Shown here piece by piece: positions 44,383 through 52,381 of a DNA stretch of 64,000 nucleotides. Under the pieces are notes generated by a model. That model saw nothing but the letters and a program-made list of their open reading frames with translations, had not been told where the DNA came from and did not search any database. Numbering within the stretch: position 1 is the stretch's first letter; every line of letters begins with the position of its first letter. The stretch covers positions 1 to 64,000 of the forward strand of contig NZ_FOEP01000016.1 in assembly GCF_900110775.1 (NCBI RefSeq). The letters are read 5' to 3'. The DNA comes from Thalassovita taeanensis (lineage in GTDB: Bacteria; Pseudomonadota; Alphaproteobacteria; Rhodobacterales; Rhodobacteraceae). The position numbers and the translations under genes were made by a program.

Positions 44383-44400
44383 TACTCAATTTCTACTACA
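44383..44400 (+). promoter_or_regulatory. Paired TACTACA half-sites, site 4
   Basis: TACTCAA (44383-44389) and TACTACA (44394-44400), 11 bp apart. It starts 10 bases before the integrase start, reading opposite to the integrase. It could repress or activate the integrase promoter. Confidence 0.45.
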
Positions 44401-44404
44401 GAAA

Positions 44405-44510
44405 TTTGACAGATTCAGACAGACAAGGCAAGACAGTGATAGACGACACAATCCCGCAAGCATTTGGAAACAATCGTTATTTCAGACAACCCTAGACGGT
44501 GACAGACATA
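44405..44510 (+). repeat. AGACA/GACAG repeats, candidate integrase arm sites
   Basis: GACAGA, CAGACAGACAAG, AGACAG, TAGACGAC, CAGACA and GACAGACA recur in 106 bases between the integrase start and attR. Short repeats flanking the core are typical of arm-type binding sites in tyrosine-integrase att regions. Confidence 0.45.
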
Positions 44511-44520
44511 CTATCGGAAG

Positions 44521-44537
44521 CCCTACGGGCTGCCACT
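44521..44537 (+). repeat. attR of the integrated island
   Basis: CCCTACGGGCTGCCACT, identical to 36210-36226. It lies 148 bases upstream of the integrase start, outside the last island gene. Beyond it the sequence returns to chromosomal context. Confidence 0.9.
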
Positions 44538-44769
44538 CTTCTTGCGAGAGCTATTGGTTTTGCTAATAAAGTTTCAGCCATCACGCTCTGCCTAAGCAAT
44601 GTGCAATGGGTCCAAGAGCGAAGAACGGCCCTGAAAACCCCCGGCGAACGCTCGCAAAGACGTGATCAAAGTTTCTACTCCCGCCTTTCTTAATTTCTGA
44701 GCATTGCACAATGCGCGGTGCGTAAGCGCGATGGTTCGCGCGATACACCATAGATAAGAAAGTGTTGCA

Positions 44770-45433
44770 TTGGCGAAAGTTGTCTCGGTCGCCGACGTGT
44801 TCATAGACACGAATATTTTGGAGTTTTCTGCCATCAAGAAGCATGTCTGCCGACCAAGGAAGGACACGATCAACTGGGGTGGTATCGAGCAAGAGATCAT
44901 GGTGCACGACATGGTCACCACAAATGTTCCTCGCACGATCAAGAACGAAACGCAGAAACGTGACGCGATTCTTCTTGGAATGCCGGTATTTCCGGGGAAC
45001 TCAAGTTTCATATGCACAGAGAAGTTGACCTTGAAACATGGGGTCTGCCGGGCATGGCAAGCGCGTCTGGTCGTTTCTTCGATGGTCCAATCCACGAGGT
45101 CGCCGACCCAATCGCGCCGCAGTCTCGCATAATCGCTGGGGGCCAAAGAAGCCCAGAGAATACGTGCTAGATTTTCTGTCCGGCATTCAGCACCCGCGCT
45201 ATGCCGAACTTACGAAGATGACCGGCGTATTTCAGGGCAAAGACAAGCCACTAAACCTAAACCAAGCACGAGATGCTTACCATATTTGGTGCGCCGAATG
45301 TGCCGACATGAACTAGTTTCTGACAATGGATTACAAATTTCCAAAGGTCGTAGGTGCGGCAAAGTTTATGTGGAACGGCTATAGGTTCGCCAAACCTCGC
45401 GTTGGCTTTGACGAAGGCAAGGGCTGGACGTAA
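44770..45433 (+). pseudogene. Decayed PIN-like gene: two frameshifts and one nonsense codon
   Basis: Joined frames read as one protein. It begins VADVFIDTNILEFSAIKKH from TTG 44770, shifts near 45003-45012 to MHREVDLETWGLPGMASASG and SRIIAGG, shifts again near 45132 to KKPREYVLDFLSGIQHPRYA and YHIWCAECADMN. It then meets TAG at 45314 where the context FLTMDYKFPKVVG continues in frame to a TAA at 45431. VFIDTN at the start and a late FLTMDYKF resemble the acidic ends of PIN-like nuclease domains. The frames stay open and coding-like on each side of the breaks, so this is a recent pseudogene or an error-prone region. Confidence 0.65.
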
Positions 45434-45471
45434 AAAACGCCCCATCTGCGTCGGTGCACGTAAACCGGGGC
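45432..45471 (-). terminator. Terminator of the DUF1190 gene
   Basis: On the minus strand GCCCC...GGGGC with a 23-base loop is followed by GTTTTTTA. It begins at the stop codon of the DUF1190 gene. Confidence 0.5.
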
Positions 45472-46052
45472 TAGCCGCCGAAGCCCGAGCGACCGCTGCC
45501 GAACTTGCCAAAGCCGCCGCGTGACATGGCTGTGGCGCGGGTCATAGGAGCCTTGCCGAGCGTTGACGTGGGGCGGGTGAATTGCGACGTGCTGAGCTTT
45601 GCGGCACCGGCATTGCTGGAGTAGCTGCTTGAGCGTGCCGCATTGGTAAACCGCCCGTCCGAGGTTTTATAAAGCGGTTGGCTCGCGGACATGCCCGAGC
45701 GCCCGCCGAGCATATTCCCGATGAGGTAGCCCGCCATGAGCGGCATGAAGATGCTGCCCGACCCGCCTTGTGTTGCGGTTGCTTCCGAACCGCAGGCACC
45801 TTCGCCGTGCTGCTCTTCGCAGACGGCAATGCTGTCATAGCGGGGGGCGGCCTCGACGTGCAAAACCTCGGCTTCGGTGAACGCGGCTTCACAATCTTGG
45901 ACAGAGAACAGCCCACCGGGCGTTGCCGCGTTGGTGCAGCTTTGCAGATCGGGAAAGGCTTGTGCGTCCACCTGTTCGTCACGGCATCCAGCAAGGGTGA
46001 AAGCGGCGGCGCCAACGATCGCGATGGTGATCCGGCTGGAACGTTTGGTCAT
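45471..46052 (-). CDS. DUF1190-family lipoprotein (YgiB-like)
   Basis: A 193-residue protein. The N-terminal signal ends in the lipobox LAGC, so it is an outer-membrane or periplasmic lipoprotein. The centre has CEAAFTEAEVLHVEAAPRYDS and GSGSIFMPLMAGYLIGNMLGG, followed by a Ser/Gly-rich tail ending GKFGSGRSGFGG. DUF1190 proteins are usually encoded next to a glutathionylspermidine-synthase-like gene, as here at 46099. Function unknown; in E. coli YgiB has been linked to biofilm traits. Confidence 0.85.
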   Translation of the reverse strand: MTKRSSRITIAIVGAAAFTLAGCRDEQVDAQAFPDLQSCTNAATPGGLFSVQDCEAAFTEAEVLHVEAAPRYDSIAVCEEQHGEGACGSEATATQGGSGSIFMPLMAGYLIGNMLGGRSGMSASQPLYKTSDGRFTNAARSSSYSSNAGAAKLSTSQFTRPTSTLGKAPMTRATAMSRGGFGKFGSGRSGFGG

Positions 46053-46098
46053 GACAATCCTAACTCTTGGTCAATGGGTGTAACTTTATATGCGCAGG

Positions 46099-47325
46099 TC
46101 ATGCGACAATATAGTGCGGTTTGAACCTTGATAGATCCTGAGTGATGCGAGAGCGATCTTCGCGCATGCCGATGCCTGCGCAGGTCTCGCCCACGATCCA
46201 CGCCCCAATGACCGGGCGAAAGCCATCAAACTGCGGCAGCGGCGCATAGGCCTGAAGGATGCGGGGATGTTCAGCGTAGTCGGTATTGTGCGCTTCTTCG
46301 ATGATTTCGCCATCTTTGATGATCGTGACCGATGCGCCTTCGCGCGACAGGATCGGTTTGCGCACATGGCCTGCTGCAAGCTGCGCCCTGGCCCGCTCGA
46401 ACGCCCCGGCCACATCCGTGGCAGCGGCCCCGCGCCCGGCGATGGCTTCGCCGATGTCGTGTTCGAAAAACGCGGGCAAAAGGTTGGGGTGCCCCTCAAA
46501 CATCTGCCAGAGCACCGGCAAGATCCCCTTGTTGGACAAGAGCGCCTTCCATGCCGGTTCCAGAAACAGGCAGCGTGATCCGGCGATATGGTCGGCGTAG
46601 TCATCACGCAGCAGGTCTTCCCACGGGTAAAGCTTGAAGAGGACGCCCATGACCCGGTCTTCATCATCGAGAAACTGGCCATCTTTGCTGAGCGCGATCT
46701 TGTCGAGGTCGCAGTAATGCGCCCCAAGCCCGGCTTCGCGGGCAGCCCAGCCCATGGCCTCGACAGTTGCGTAGTCCTCGGGGCTGCCACCAACGGCGGT
46801 AAAATGCAGATCGCTTTCGGGCTCGAAAACCTCGCCAAACCGCGCGACGAGCGCCTCGTGGATGCCGTTGAACTGATCGCTCCCCTCGGCAAGCACGCCA
46901 GCGGCGAGCTGATCTTCGAACCATTGCCACTGAAAGGCGGCGCTTTCATAAAGTGAGGTCGGGGTATCGGCGTTATATTCCAACAGCTTGGCCGGGCCGT
47001 GACCATCATAGGCAAAATCGAAGCGGCCATATATCTCGGGGTCACCGCGGCGCCAGCTTTCGGCGACAAGATCGCGATGCGCCTCGGGGATCGCGAGGCG
47101 CTCCATCAGGGGTTCGCTCTTGATGATCAGGTCGACCGCCTCGCGGCACATGGCGTGCAGCTCGGTTGCGGGATCTTCGAGGTCTGTCTCGATCTGGTCC
47201 AGCGTGAAGGCATAGGCCGAGGTTTCATCCCAATAGGGCGCGCCGTGCATATCGGCGAAGGTAAAGCCAACCTCCTTGGCATGGTCGCGCCAATGAGGCC
47301 TTTCGGGCAAGGCAATTTTCTGCAT
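46099..47325 (-). CDS. Glutathionylspermidine synthase-like ATP-grasp protein (YgiC/YjfC)
   Basis: A 408-residue ATP-grasp ligase homologue without the amidase half of GspSA. Diagnostic segments are DFAYDGHGPAKLLEYNADTPTSLYE, GWAAREAGLGAHYCDLDKI, and RKPILSREGASVTIIKDGEI near the C-terminus. The family forms peptide-like amide bonds, but the substrate of YgiC-type enzymes is not established. The ATG at 47325 has GAGGAG. It is 46 bases upstream of the DUF1190 lipoprotein in the same direction. The pair may modify a cell-envelope component; this is inference. Confidence 0.9.
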   Translation of the reverse strand: MQKIALPERPHWRDHAKEVGFTFADMHGAPYWDETSAYAFTLDQIETDLEDPATELHAMCREAVDLIIKSEPLMERLAIPEAHRDLVAESWRRGDPEIYGRFDFAYDGHGPAKLLEYNADTPTSLYESAAFQWQWFEDQLAAGVLAEGSDQFNGIHEALVARFGEVFEPESDLHFTAVGGSPEDYATVEAMGWAAREAGLGAHYCDLDKIALSKDGQFLDDEDRVMGVLFKLYPWEDLLRDDYADHIAGSRCLFLEPAWKALLSNKGILPVLWQMFEGHPNLLPAFFEHDIGEAIAGRGAAATDVAGAFERARAQLAAGHVRKPILSREGASVTIIKDGEIIEEAHNTDYAEHPRILQAYAPLPQFDGFRPVIGAWIVGETCAGIGMREDRSRITQDLSRFKPHYIVA

Positions 47326-47503
47326 CTGGCTCCTCCTCGGATCTTGAGGATCATTTAGGCGGTTTGGAGGGCGGAAACCAGACTTGGTTTTCGGCTTGCT
47401 GGGCGAAAGCGACGACAGCAGTGTTTCCGCCCAGCAGGCAGTTCACGCGAAACACGCCGCAACGGACCGGTTTGGGGCCGCGAAGGCCATGGGTTGAACA
47501 GCC

Positions 47504-49279
47504 CTAGAGCGGCCAGACGAAGAGGATTGTCGGGACCGCGACGCAGACAACGAGGATTTCCAGAGGAAGCCCGATACGCCAATAATCGCCAAAGCGGTAA
47601 CCACCGGGACCCAGAATGATGGTGTTGTTCTTGTGTCCAATCGGGGTGAGGAAGGCGCATGACGCCGCCACCGCAACCGTCATCAGGTAGGTGTCGGGGT
47701 TTGTTCCGGTCGCGGATGCGATTGACATCGAGATTGGCGCAGCGATCAACGTCGTCGCCACATTGTTCAAAAAGTCTGACAGCGTCATCGTCACAACCAT
47801 CAGCGCAACCAGCGAGACCCATGCCGGGTAGTCGACCGTCAAGCTCACGATCTGGTTGGCGATCAAGTCGGCCCCGCCGAAATGCTCGAACGCCTCGGCC
47901 AGAGGGATCAGGCTGGCAAGCAGGACGATGACTTTCCATTCCACCGATGCGTATACCTCGCGGCCACTGACAAGACCCAGCGCGACGTAGCCGATCACGG
48001 CGCCGCCGAGCGCCACGGACAATGGAACAAGCCCAAGCACAGCCAGAGCGACCGCGAGCATAAACACCCCGATGGACAGGCCCGCTTTGCTGCGTTGGAC
48101 AACTTCGGTTTGCCGCCCTTCAAGCGGCAGCACGCCAAGCCACTCGATAGCTTCGGCCACGCGGGCGGGCGTTCCCAGCAAAAGAAGGACGTCGCCGGCA
48201 CGGATGGGAAGAAGACGCACCCGGTCTTGAAAGCTCTTTCCGCTTCGCGCGACACCCAAAAGCGTGACGGAGCGGTGCTGCAACAGGTTCAGGCTGCGCG
48301 ACGTGCGGCCCTGTATCCGCGCGCCGTCTGGAACGATGGCTTCTGCCAAGGTCAGGCCCGGCGCCACAACGCCACCTTCGTGTTTTTCCGAGCCTGCAAA
48401 ATCAAGCCCCGCCTGCCCCATGAAGGCCTCGATCGATTTGGGTTCGCCTTCGACGACCAGAAAGTCACCCGCGCGCAGCTCTTCTCGTCTTGCGAGGCCG
48501 CGGATGCGTTTGCCGCGACGGACCAGACCCAGAATATGGACGTCGACATCGTTCGCTTTGGGATAAAGATCCTCGACCACCATGTCCTCTGCCAGTGTCT
48601 GCTCTCCGATACGAAGTTCGGCGACGTATCGGCCTTTGCTGACCTCTCTTTCGGTGTCCAACAGCGACGTCCGCGATGGCAAAAGCCGCCAGCCGAAAAG
48701 GGAAACGAAGGCAATCCCGGCGATGGCGACGGTCAGCCCGACAGGTGCAAAATCAAACATGCCGAACGGCGCGCCCATAACGCCCTGACGATATTCCGAG
48801 ATCACAATATTCGGCGGTGTTCCGATCAGCGTGATCATACCGCCAAGAATTGTCGCAAACGAAAGCGGCATCAGGGTTTGCCCCGCCGCGCGTTTGGCCT
48901 TTTTCGCGGCTTCAAGGTCCAGCGGCATCAGAAGCGCCAACGCGGCGACATTGTTGATGATCGCAGACAATCCGGCGGCCAAAGCTGCCACGACAGCAAT
49001 ATGTAAGGGAAGCGGCCGGTCCGGGTCGATCAGCCGCGACGCAACAAGCTCGACCGCGCCGGATGACGACAACCCCCGGCTGACGATCAAGACCAGTGCG
49101 ATGATGGCCACAGCGGAATGCCCGAACCCGGAAAAAACATCATGGGTCGGCACCAGCCCAAGCGTGGCCGCGATGATCAAGGCGCCGAAGGCGATCAGAT
49201 CGTATCGGATGCGGCCCCAGACAAGAAGGACGAACACGGCACCCAGAAGGACAAAAATTTGCGTCAATTCACTCTGCAT
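47504..49279 (-). CDS. SLC13-type permease with two TrkA-C domains
   Basis: A 591-residue membrane protein. Two halves of hydrophobic segments (residues 5-180 and about 405-590), each with the inward hairpin motif (SAIINNVAALALLMP / SDFLNNVATTLIAAP), flank two soluble TrkA-C (RCK-C) domains at about 200-380 (KRIRGLARREELRAGDFLVV). The motif TLIGTPPNIVIS is typical of the DASS/SLC13 and arsenical-pump superfamily. Substrate is uncertain: sulfate, dicarboxylate or cation. It may be cotranscribed with the YgiC-like gene 180 bases downstream, though a promoter may lie between. Confidence 0.9.
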   Translation of the reverse strand: MQSELTQIFVLLGAVFVLLVWGRIRYDLIAFGALIIAATLGLVPTHDVFSGFGHSAVAIIALVLIVSRGLSSSGAVELVASRLIDPDRPLPLHIAVVAALAAGLSAIINNVAALALLMPLDLEAAKKAKRAAGQTLMPLSFATILGGMITLIGTPPNIVISEYRQGVMGAPFGMFDFAPVGLTVAIAGIAFVSLFGWRLLPSRTSLLDTEREVSKGRYVAELRIGEQTLAEDMVVEDLYPKANDVDVHILGLVRRGKRIRGLARREELRAGDFLVVEGEPKSIEAFMGQAGLDFAGSEKHEGGVVAPGLTLAEAIVPDGARIQGRTSRSLNLLQHRSVTLLGVARSGKSFQDRVRLLPIRAGDVLLLLGTPARVAEAIEWLGVLPLEGRQTEVVQRSKAGLSIGVFMLAVALAVLGLVPLSVALGGAVIGYVALGLVSGREVYASVEWKVIVLLASLIPLAEAFEHFGGADLIANQIVSLTVDYPAWVSLVALMVVTMTLSDFLNNVATTLIAAPISMSIASATGTNPDTYLMTVAVAASCAFLTPIGHKNNTIILGPGGYRFGDYWRIGLPLEILVVCVAVPTILFVWPL

Positions 49280-49489
49280 AGCAGCACCTTAGCGGAGTTC
49301 CCGTGGCGCTGGAATATGGACTTTCCGCAGGGCGCTTCATATCCTCTCGGTCGCAGGTGTGTTGCCGAGAGGTATTTCCCGCCTTCTTTATGGGGCCTCA
49401 TAGGTTCCGGTGGTTCCGGTTGCCGCTTGACGACCGTGCCTTGGGTCCATAAAGACGCGCCTTTCGTATAATATCGGGAGAGGTCTGAG

Positions 49490-50740
49490 ATGGCGGCGCA
49501 TAGCCAAGTATTGGGTATCGACTTCGGCACCTCCAACTCAGCGGCGGGGTATTTGTGCGATGGCAAGCCTCGGCTGATCGAGATGGCCCCCGGCCAGACC
49601 ACGCTGCCGACGACATTCTTTTTCGACTACGACACGCGCAAGACCCTGATCGGAGAGTCGGCCAATCAGGCCTTGCTGAACGGCATTGATGGGCGGTTCA
49701 TGCGGGCGCTCAAGCGCGTGCTGGGCACAACGTTGATGCATGAGAAACGCCACATCCTGAACGAGCGTGTGACATTCGTGGACATCATCGCCCGCTTCCT
49801 GAGCCAGATCAAAATCCGGGCCGAGGTCGAGACCGGCCTGACCTTCGACCGGGTCATTTCGGGCCGCCCGGTGGTCTTTCATGGCGTTGATGACCCGCGT
49901 GAAGAACAGGCCGAGGCCGATCTGCGTGCCTGTTATCTGGCGGCCGGTTTCAAAGAGGTTGATTTTTTGCCCGAACCCGAAGCCGCCGCCATTGCCAGCG
50001 GCGCGCTGGAGCAGTCGGGTGAGATCGGGTTGATCGTCGATATCGGCGGCGGCACCTCGGACTTTTCGCTGTTCCGGTCGGGCAATGCGGGCGTCACGAT
50101 CCTGGCCAATCACGGTATCCGCATCGGTGGCACCGATTTCGACCGCGCAATCAACATTGATCGGGTGATGCCGCTGCTGGGCAAAGGCACGCAATTGCGC
50201 AAGGCGATCGGTCCGGGCGAGTCGCCCGTCCCCAGCGCGATCTTCAACGATCTTGCCACGTGGGAGAAGATCCCCTTCCTCTATACCGCTCAGCATCGTC
50301 GCATGGCCGAGGAGTTGGCGCGGCTGGCCTATGAACCGGAGAAGCTGAACCGGCTTGTCACCGTATTGGAAGACGAGCTTGGGCATGAGTTGGCCTTTGC
50401 TGTTGAGCGCGGCAAGATCGCGGCCAATACCGGCAAGGAGCAGTCCGTTATTGCGCTGGACCAGATCGAGCGGAACCTTTCGGCCCCATTGCCGACCGAT
50501 GCCCTTACCCGAATTCTTGCCGAGCACGCCCAAGCGTTGCGCACCGGGGTGCAAGAGACGCTGCAACTTGCCAGCCTTGATACGGCACAGGTCGACCGGG
50601 TCATCTATGTTGGCGGGTCGAGCTTGATGTCGATGGTGTCAAACACGATGAAAGAGCAATTCCCCAACGCCCGACATTCCTTCACCGAAGTGTTCACCGC
50701 GGTTACCGATGGGCTGGCACTTGCGTCCGGGCGACGCTAG
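49490..50740 (+). CDS. Hsp70-family protein (YegD-like)
   Basis: A 416-residue actin-fold ATPase. Phosphate-1 motif GIDFGTSNSAAGYL, phosphate-2 motif LIVDIGGGTSDFSLF (about residue 182) and the adenosine-type motif VIYVGGSSLMSMV near 365 are present. The length matches the nucleotide-binding domain alone, without a substrate-binding domain, as in E. coli YegD. Function is unknown. It is divergent from the SLC13 gene, with 210 bases between. Weak RBS GGGAGAGG. Confidence 0.9.
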   Translation: MAAHSQVLGIDFGTSNSAAGYLCDGKPRLIEMAPGQTTLPTTFFFDYDTRKTLIGESANQALLNGIDGRFMRALKRVLGTTLMHEKRHILNERVTFVDIIARFLSQIKIRAEVETGLTFDRVISGRPVVFHGVDDPREEQAEADLRACYLAAGFKEVDFLPEPEAAAIASGALEQSGEIGLIVDIGGGTSDFSLFRSGNAGVTILANHGIRIGGTDFDRAINIDRVMPLLGKGTQLRKAIGPGESPVPSAIFNDLATWEKIPFLYTAQHRRMAEELARLAYEPEKLNRLVTVLEDELGHELAFAVERGKIAANTGKEQSVIALDQIERNLSAPLPTDALTRILAEHAQALRTGVQETLQLASLDTAQVDRVIYVGGSSLMSMVSNTMKEQFPNARHSFTEVFTAVTDGLALASGRR

Positions 50741-50850
50741 CGCACCGACTGGGGACTGACCGGCATCCGATTTGCGCATACTGCGCGGCGGCAGCCGTAA
50801 AAACCAACTGCCATCTGCAGTGCGCTGATCCGGAGCAGATTTCTCAGGCC

Positions 50851-50887
50851 TTGCGCAAAGACCGTAAAACCACCGGTCTTTGCGCGA
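50851..50887. terminator. Strong hairpin after the Hsp70 gene
   Basis: TTGCGCAAAGACCG and CGGTCTTTGCGCGA form a 13-14-bp stem with a 9-base loop. It lies 110 bases after the stop, without a T-tract. It may be a terminator or a remnant of a mobile inverted repeat. Confidence 0.45.
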
Positions 50888-50972
50888 AGAATCTGTGCAG
50901 CGCGTGGCCATCTCATCATCGGGGGTTCAACGCCATAATATAGTTTTGTGACATCTCGCTATTCTGCGGCGA

Positions 50973-50990
50973 CTGTTACGATGCTGTCGC
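50973..50990 (+). promoter_or_regulatory. PHO-box-like site before the first ABC operon
   Basis: CTGTTAC-GATG-CTGTCGC has the 7-4-7 structure of a PhoB site (consensus CTGTCAT, four bases, CTGTCAT), with two mismatches in each half. It lies 54 bases before the start of the binding-protein gene, a usual PhoB position. Confidence 0.5.
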
Positions 50991-51043
50991 ATCCAATTCG
51001 CACATGTTTCGGAACTCACGCTAGCAATATTTGTTGGAGAAAC

Positions 51044-52321
51044 ATGATGCTATATAAAATAACTGCGGCAGCTCTGGCTCTGGCCTGTTCTGTCATGGCT
51101 GCCGAGGCAAAGGTAACCATCACCTGCCTGACGAATGCCGGTCACCTGACCCGTCAGCACGAACCGCTGATGGCCGAATTCAACGCGATGCAAGACGAAA
51201 TCGAAGTCGTTTATGCAGCCCCCGCCAAGAACTATGGCGACACGCATCTGCGGCTCTTCCGCGGCTCGGCCACCAAGACCCTGCCCGATTGCGCGTTCGA
51301 AGCCTATAACCAGCTGCCGTCCTTGGCGCGTGCGCTGGCCGAGCGCGGCCAGATCCTCAACCTGAACGAGTTGATCGCTGCCGAAGGTGCTGATTTCAAA
51401 GGCAAGAACTACACCGATCAAATGCTTGAGCTGGGCCGCGTCGACGGCGTGCAATATGGCATGCCGTTCAACGCGTCCGTGATCCAGTGGTACTATAACG
51501 CCGATCTTTTCCGCGCGGCGGGTCTGGACCCCGACAACTTCCCGACCGATTGGGACGGGTTCTTTGATGCGGCGCAGAAAATCGATGCTTTGGGTGACGA
51601 TATCGACCCGATGTTCATGTGGCTGATCAACGGCGATGACTGGGGTTTTCAGACCCTGATCCTGCAACAAGGCGGCCGGATGATGTCGGACGACGGTCAG
51701 GCGATTGCATTCAACGAGAACAACCATCACGTCGAAGCCATGAAAATGGCCCGCCGTCTGGTGGTTGAGGGCGGCGCGCGCACCGATCAGGACCGCGAAA
51801 CCCAGTTCACCGCGTTCACCGAAGGCCGCATGGGCATGTGGGGTCTGTCCCCCGCTGGCGCACGCAGCGCGGCCGAGCGTGTCGGCGATGCGTTTGAGCT
51901 TCGCTCTGCGCCCTTCACCGTGTGGAACGATGCCGACGGCAAGCTGCCCACAGGTGGCAACGCGGCGATCATCACGGCCTCTGATCCGGAAAAACAGGCT
52001 GCCGCGTGGGAATACATCAAGTTCCTGACCGGCCCGCGTGGTCAGCAAGTCACCGCCGAGATCACCGGCTATCTGCCCACGAACAAGCGTACGCTCGAGA
52101 CCGAGTACATGGGCGCATTTTATGCCGCACACCCATATTACGCGACACCGATCAAGCAATATGATCGTGCGGGGCCATGGTCGGGCTATCCTGGCACACA
52201 GTCCGAAAAGATCTGGCGTGATCAGGCGTCCACGATCCGCGCTGTGATGGACGGCAAAATCACCCCTGAAGAGGGTGCGGACAAACTGGTCGAGATCGCA
52301 GAAAAACTGATGAAGCGCTGA
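51044..52321 (+). CDS. ABC transporter substrate-binding protein, UgpB-like
   Basis: A 425-residue periplasmic binding protein with signal peptide MLYKITAAALALACSVMAAEA. The mature part has the family-1 binding-protein fold (KVTITCLTNAGHLTRQHEPL; GMPFNASVIQWYYNADLFRAAG; GRMGMWGLSPAGARSAA). It closely resembles UgpB, which binds sn-glycerol-3-phosphate and glycerophosphodiesters. Specificity from sequence is uncertain. TTGGAGA precedes the ATG at 51044; a second ATG follows directly. First gene of a five-gene operon that ends with a phosphoesterase. Confidence 0.88.
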   Translation: MMLYKITAAALALACSVMAAEAKVTITCLTNAGHLTRQHEPLMAEFNAMQDEIEVVYAAPAKNYGDTHLRLFRGSATKTLPDCAFEAYNQLPSLARALAERGQILNLNELIAAEGADFKGKNYTDQMLELGRVDGVQYGMPFNASVIQWYYNADLFRAAGLDPDNFPTDWDGFFDAAQKIDALGDDIDPMFMWLINGDDWGFQTLILQQGGRMMSDDGQAIAFNENNHHVEAMKMARRLVVEGGARTDQDRETQFTAFTEGRMGMWGLSPAGARSAAERVGDAFELRSAPFTVWNDADGKLPTGGNAAIITASDPEKQAAAWEYIKFLTGPRGQQVTAEITGYLPTNKRTLETEYMGAFYAAHPYYATPIKQYDRAGPWSGYPGTQSEKIWRDQASTIRAVMDGKITPEEGADKLVEIAEKLMKR

Positions 52322-52330
52322 TCGCGCTTT

Positions 52331-52368
52331 GGCAGGCGGGGGATTGCCCTCGCCTGCCGCTCTTTTTT
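52331..52368 (+). terminator. Intrinsic terminator/attenuator between binding protein and ATPase
   Basis: GGCAGGCG and CGCCTGCC form an 8-bp stem, extended inward by GGG/CCC, followed by GCTCTTTTTT. It stands between the binding-protein stop and the ATPase start. Partial termination here would give more binding protein than membrane components, a common ABC-operon design. Confidence 0.85.
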
Positions 52369-52381
52369 GAACAGGTACAAA

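Larger units (their letters stand above)
36210..44537. mobile_element. 8.3-kb integrated island in tRNA-Glu, phage-satellite-like
   Basis: Bounded by a 17-bp direct repeat from tRNA-Glu. It encodes a P4-type tyrosine integrase at the right end, an AlpA-like regulator, a PrimPol primase, a RecA-like helicase and about nine small unknown proteins, and holds an iteron-like array. There are no capsid, tail, lysis or conjugation genes. Base and codon use is more AT-rich, with many TTCG words, than the flanks. Integrase + AlpA + primase/replicase is the core of Gram-negative phage-inducible islands; small integrative plasmids are the alternative. Confidence 0.85.
50741..51043. other. Intergenic region with hairpin and PHO-box candidate
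   Basis: About 300 bases. It holds a strong inverted repeat at 50851-50887 and a PHO-box-like sequence at 50973-50990. Frames here do not look coding. Confidence 0.6.

Noticed and set aside
36210-44537. Prophage
   Set aside because: No terminase, portal, capsid, tail or lysis gene is recognisable; size and content fit a satellite or small integrative element better.
44592-45146. Minus-strand frame of 184 codons beyond attR
   Set aside because: Its residues look non-coding, whereas the plus strand gives a consistent, though broken, protein across the same region.
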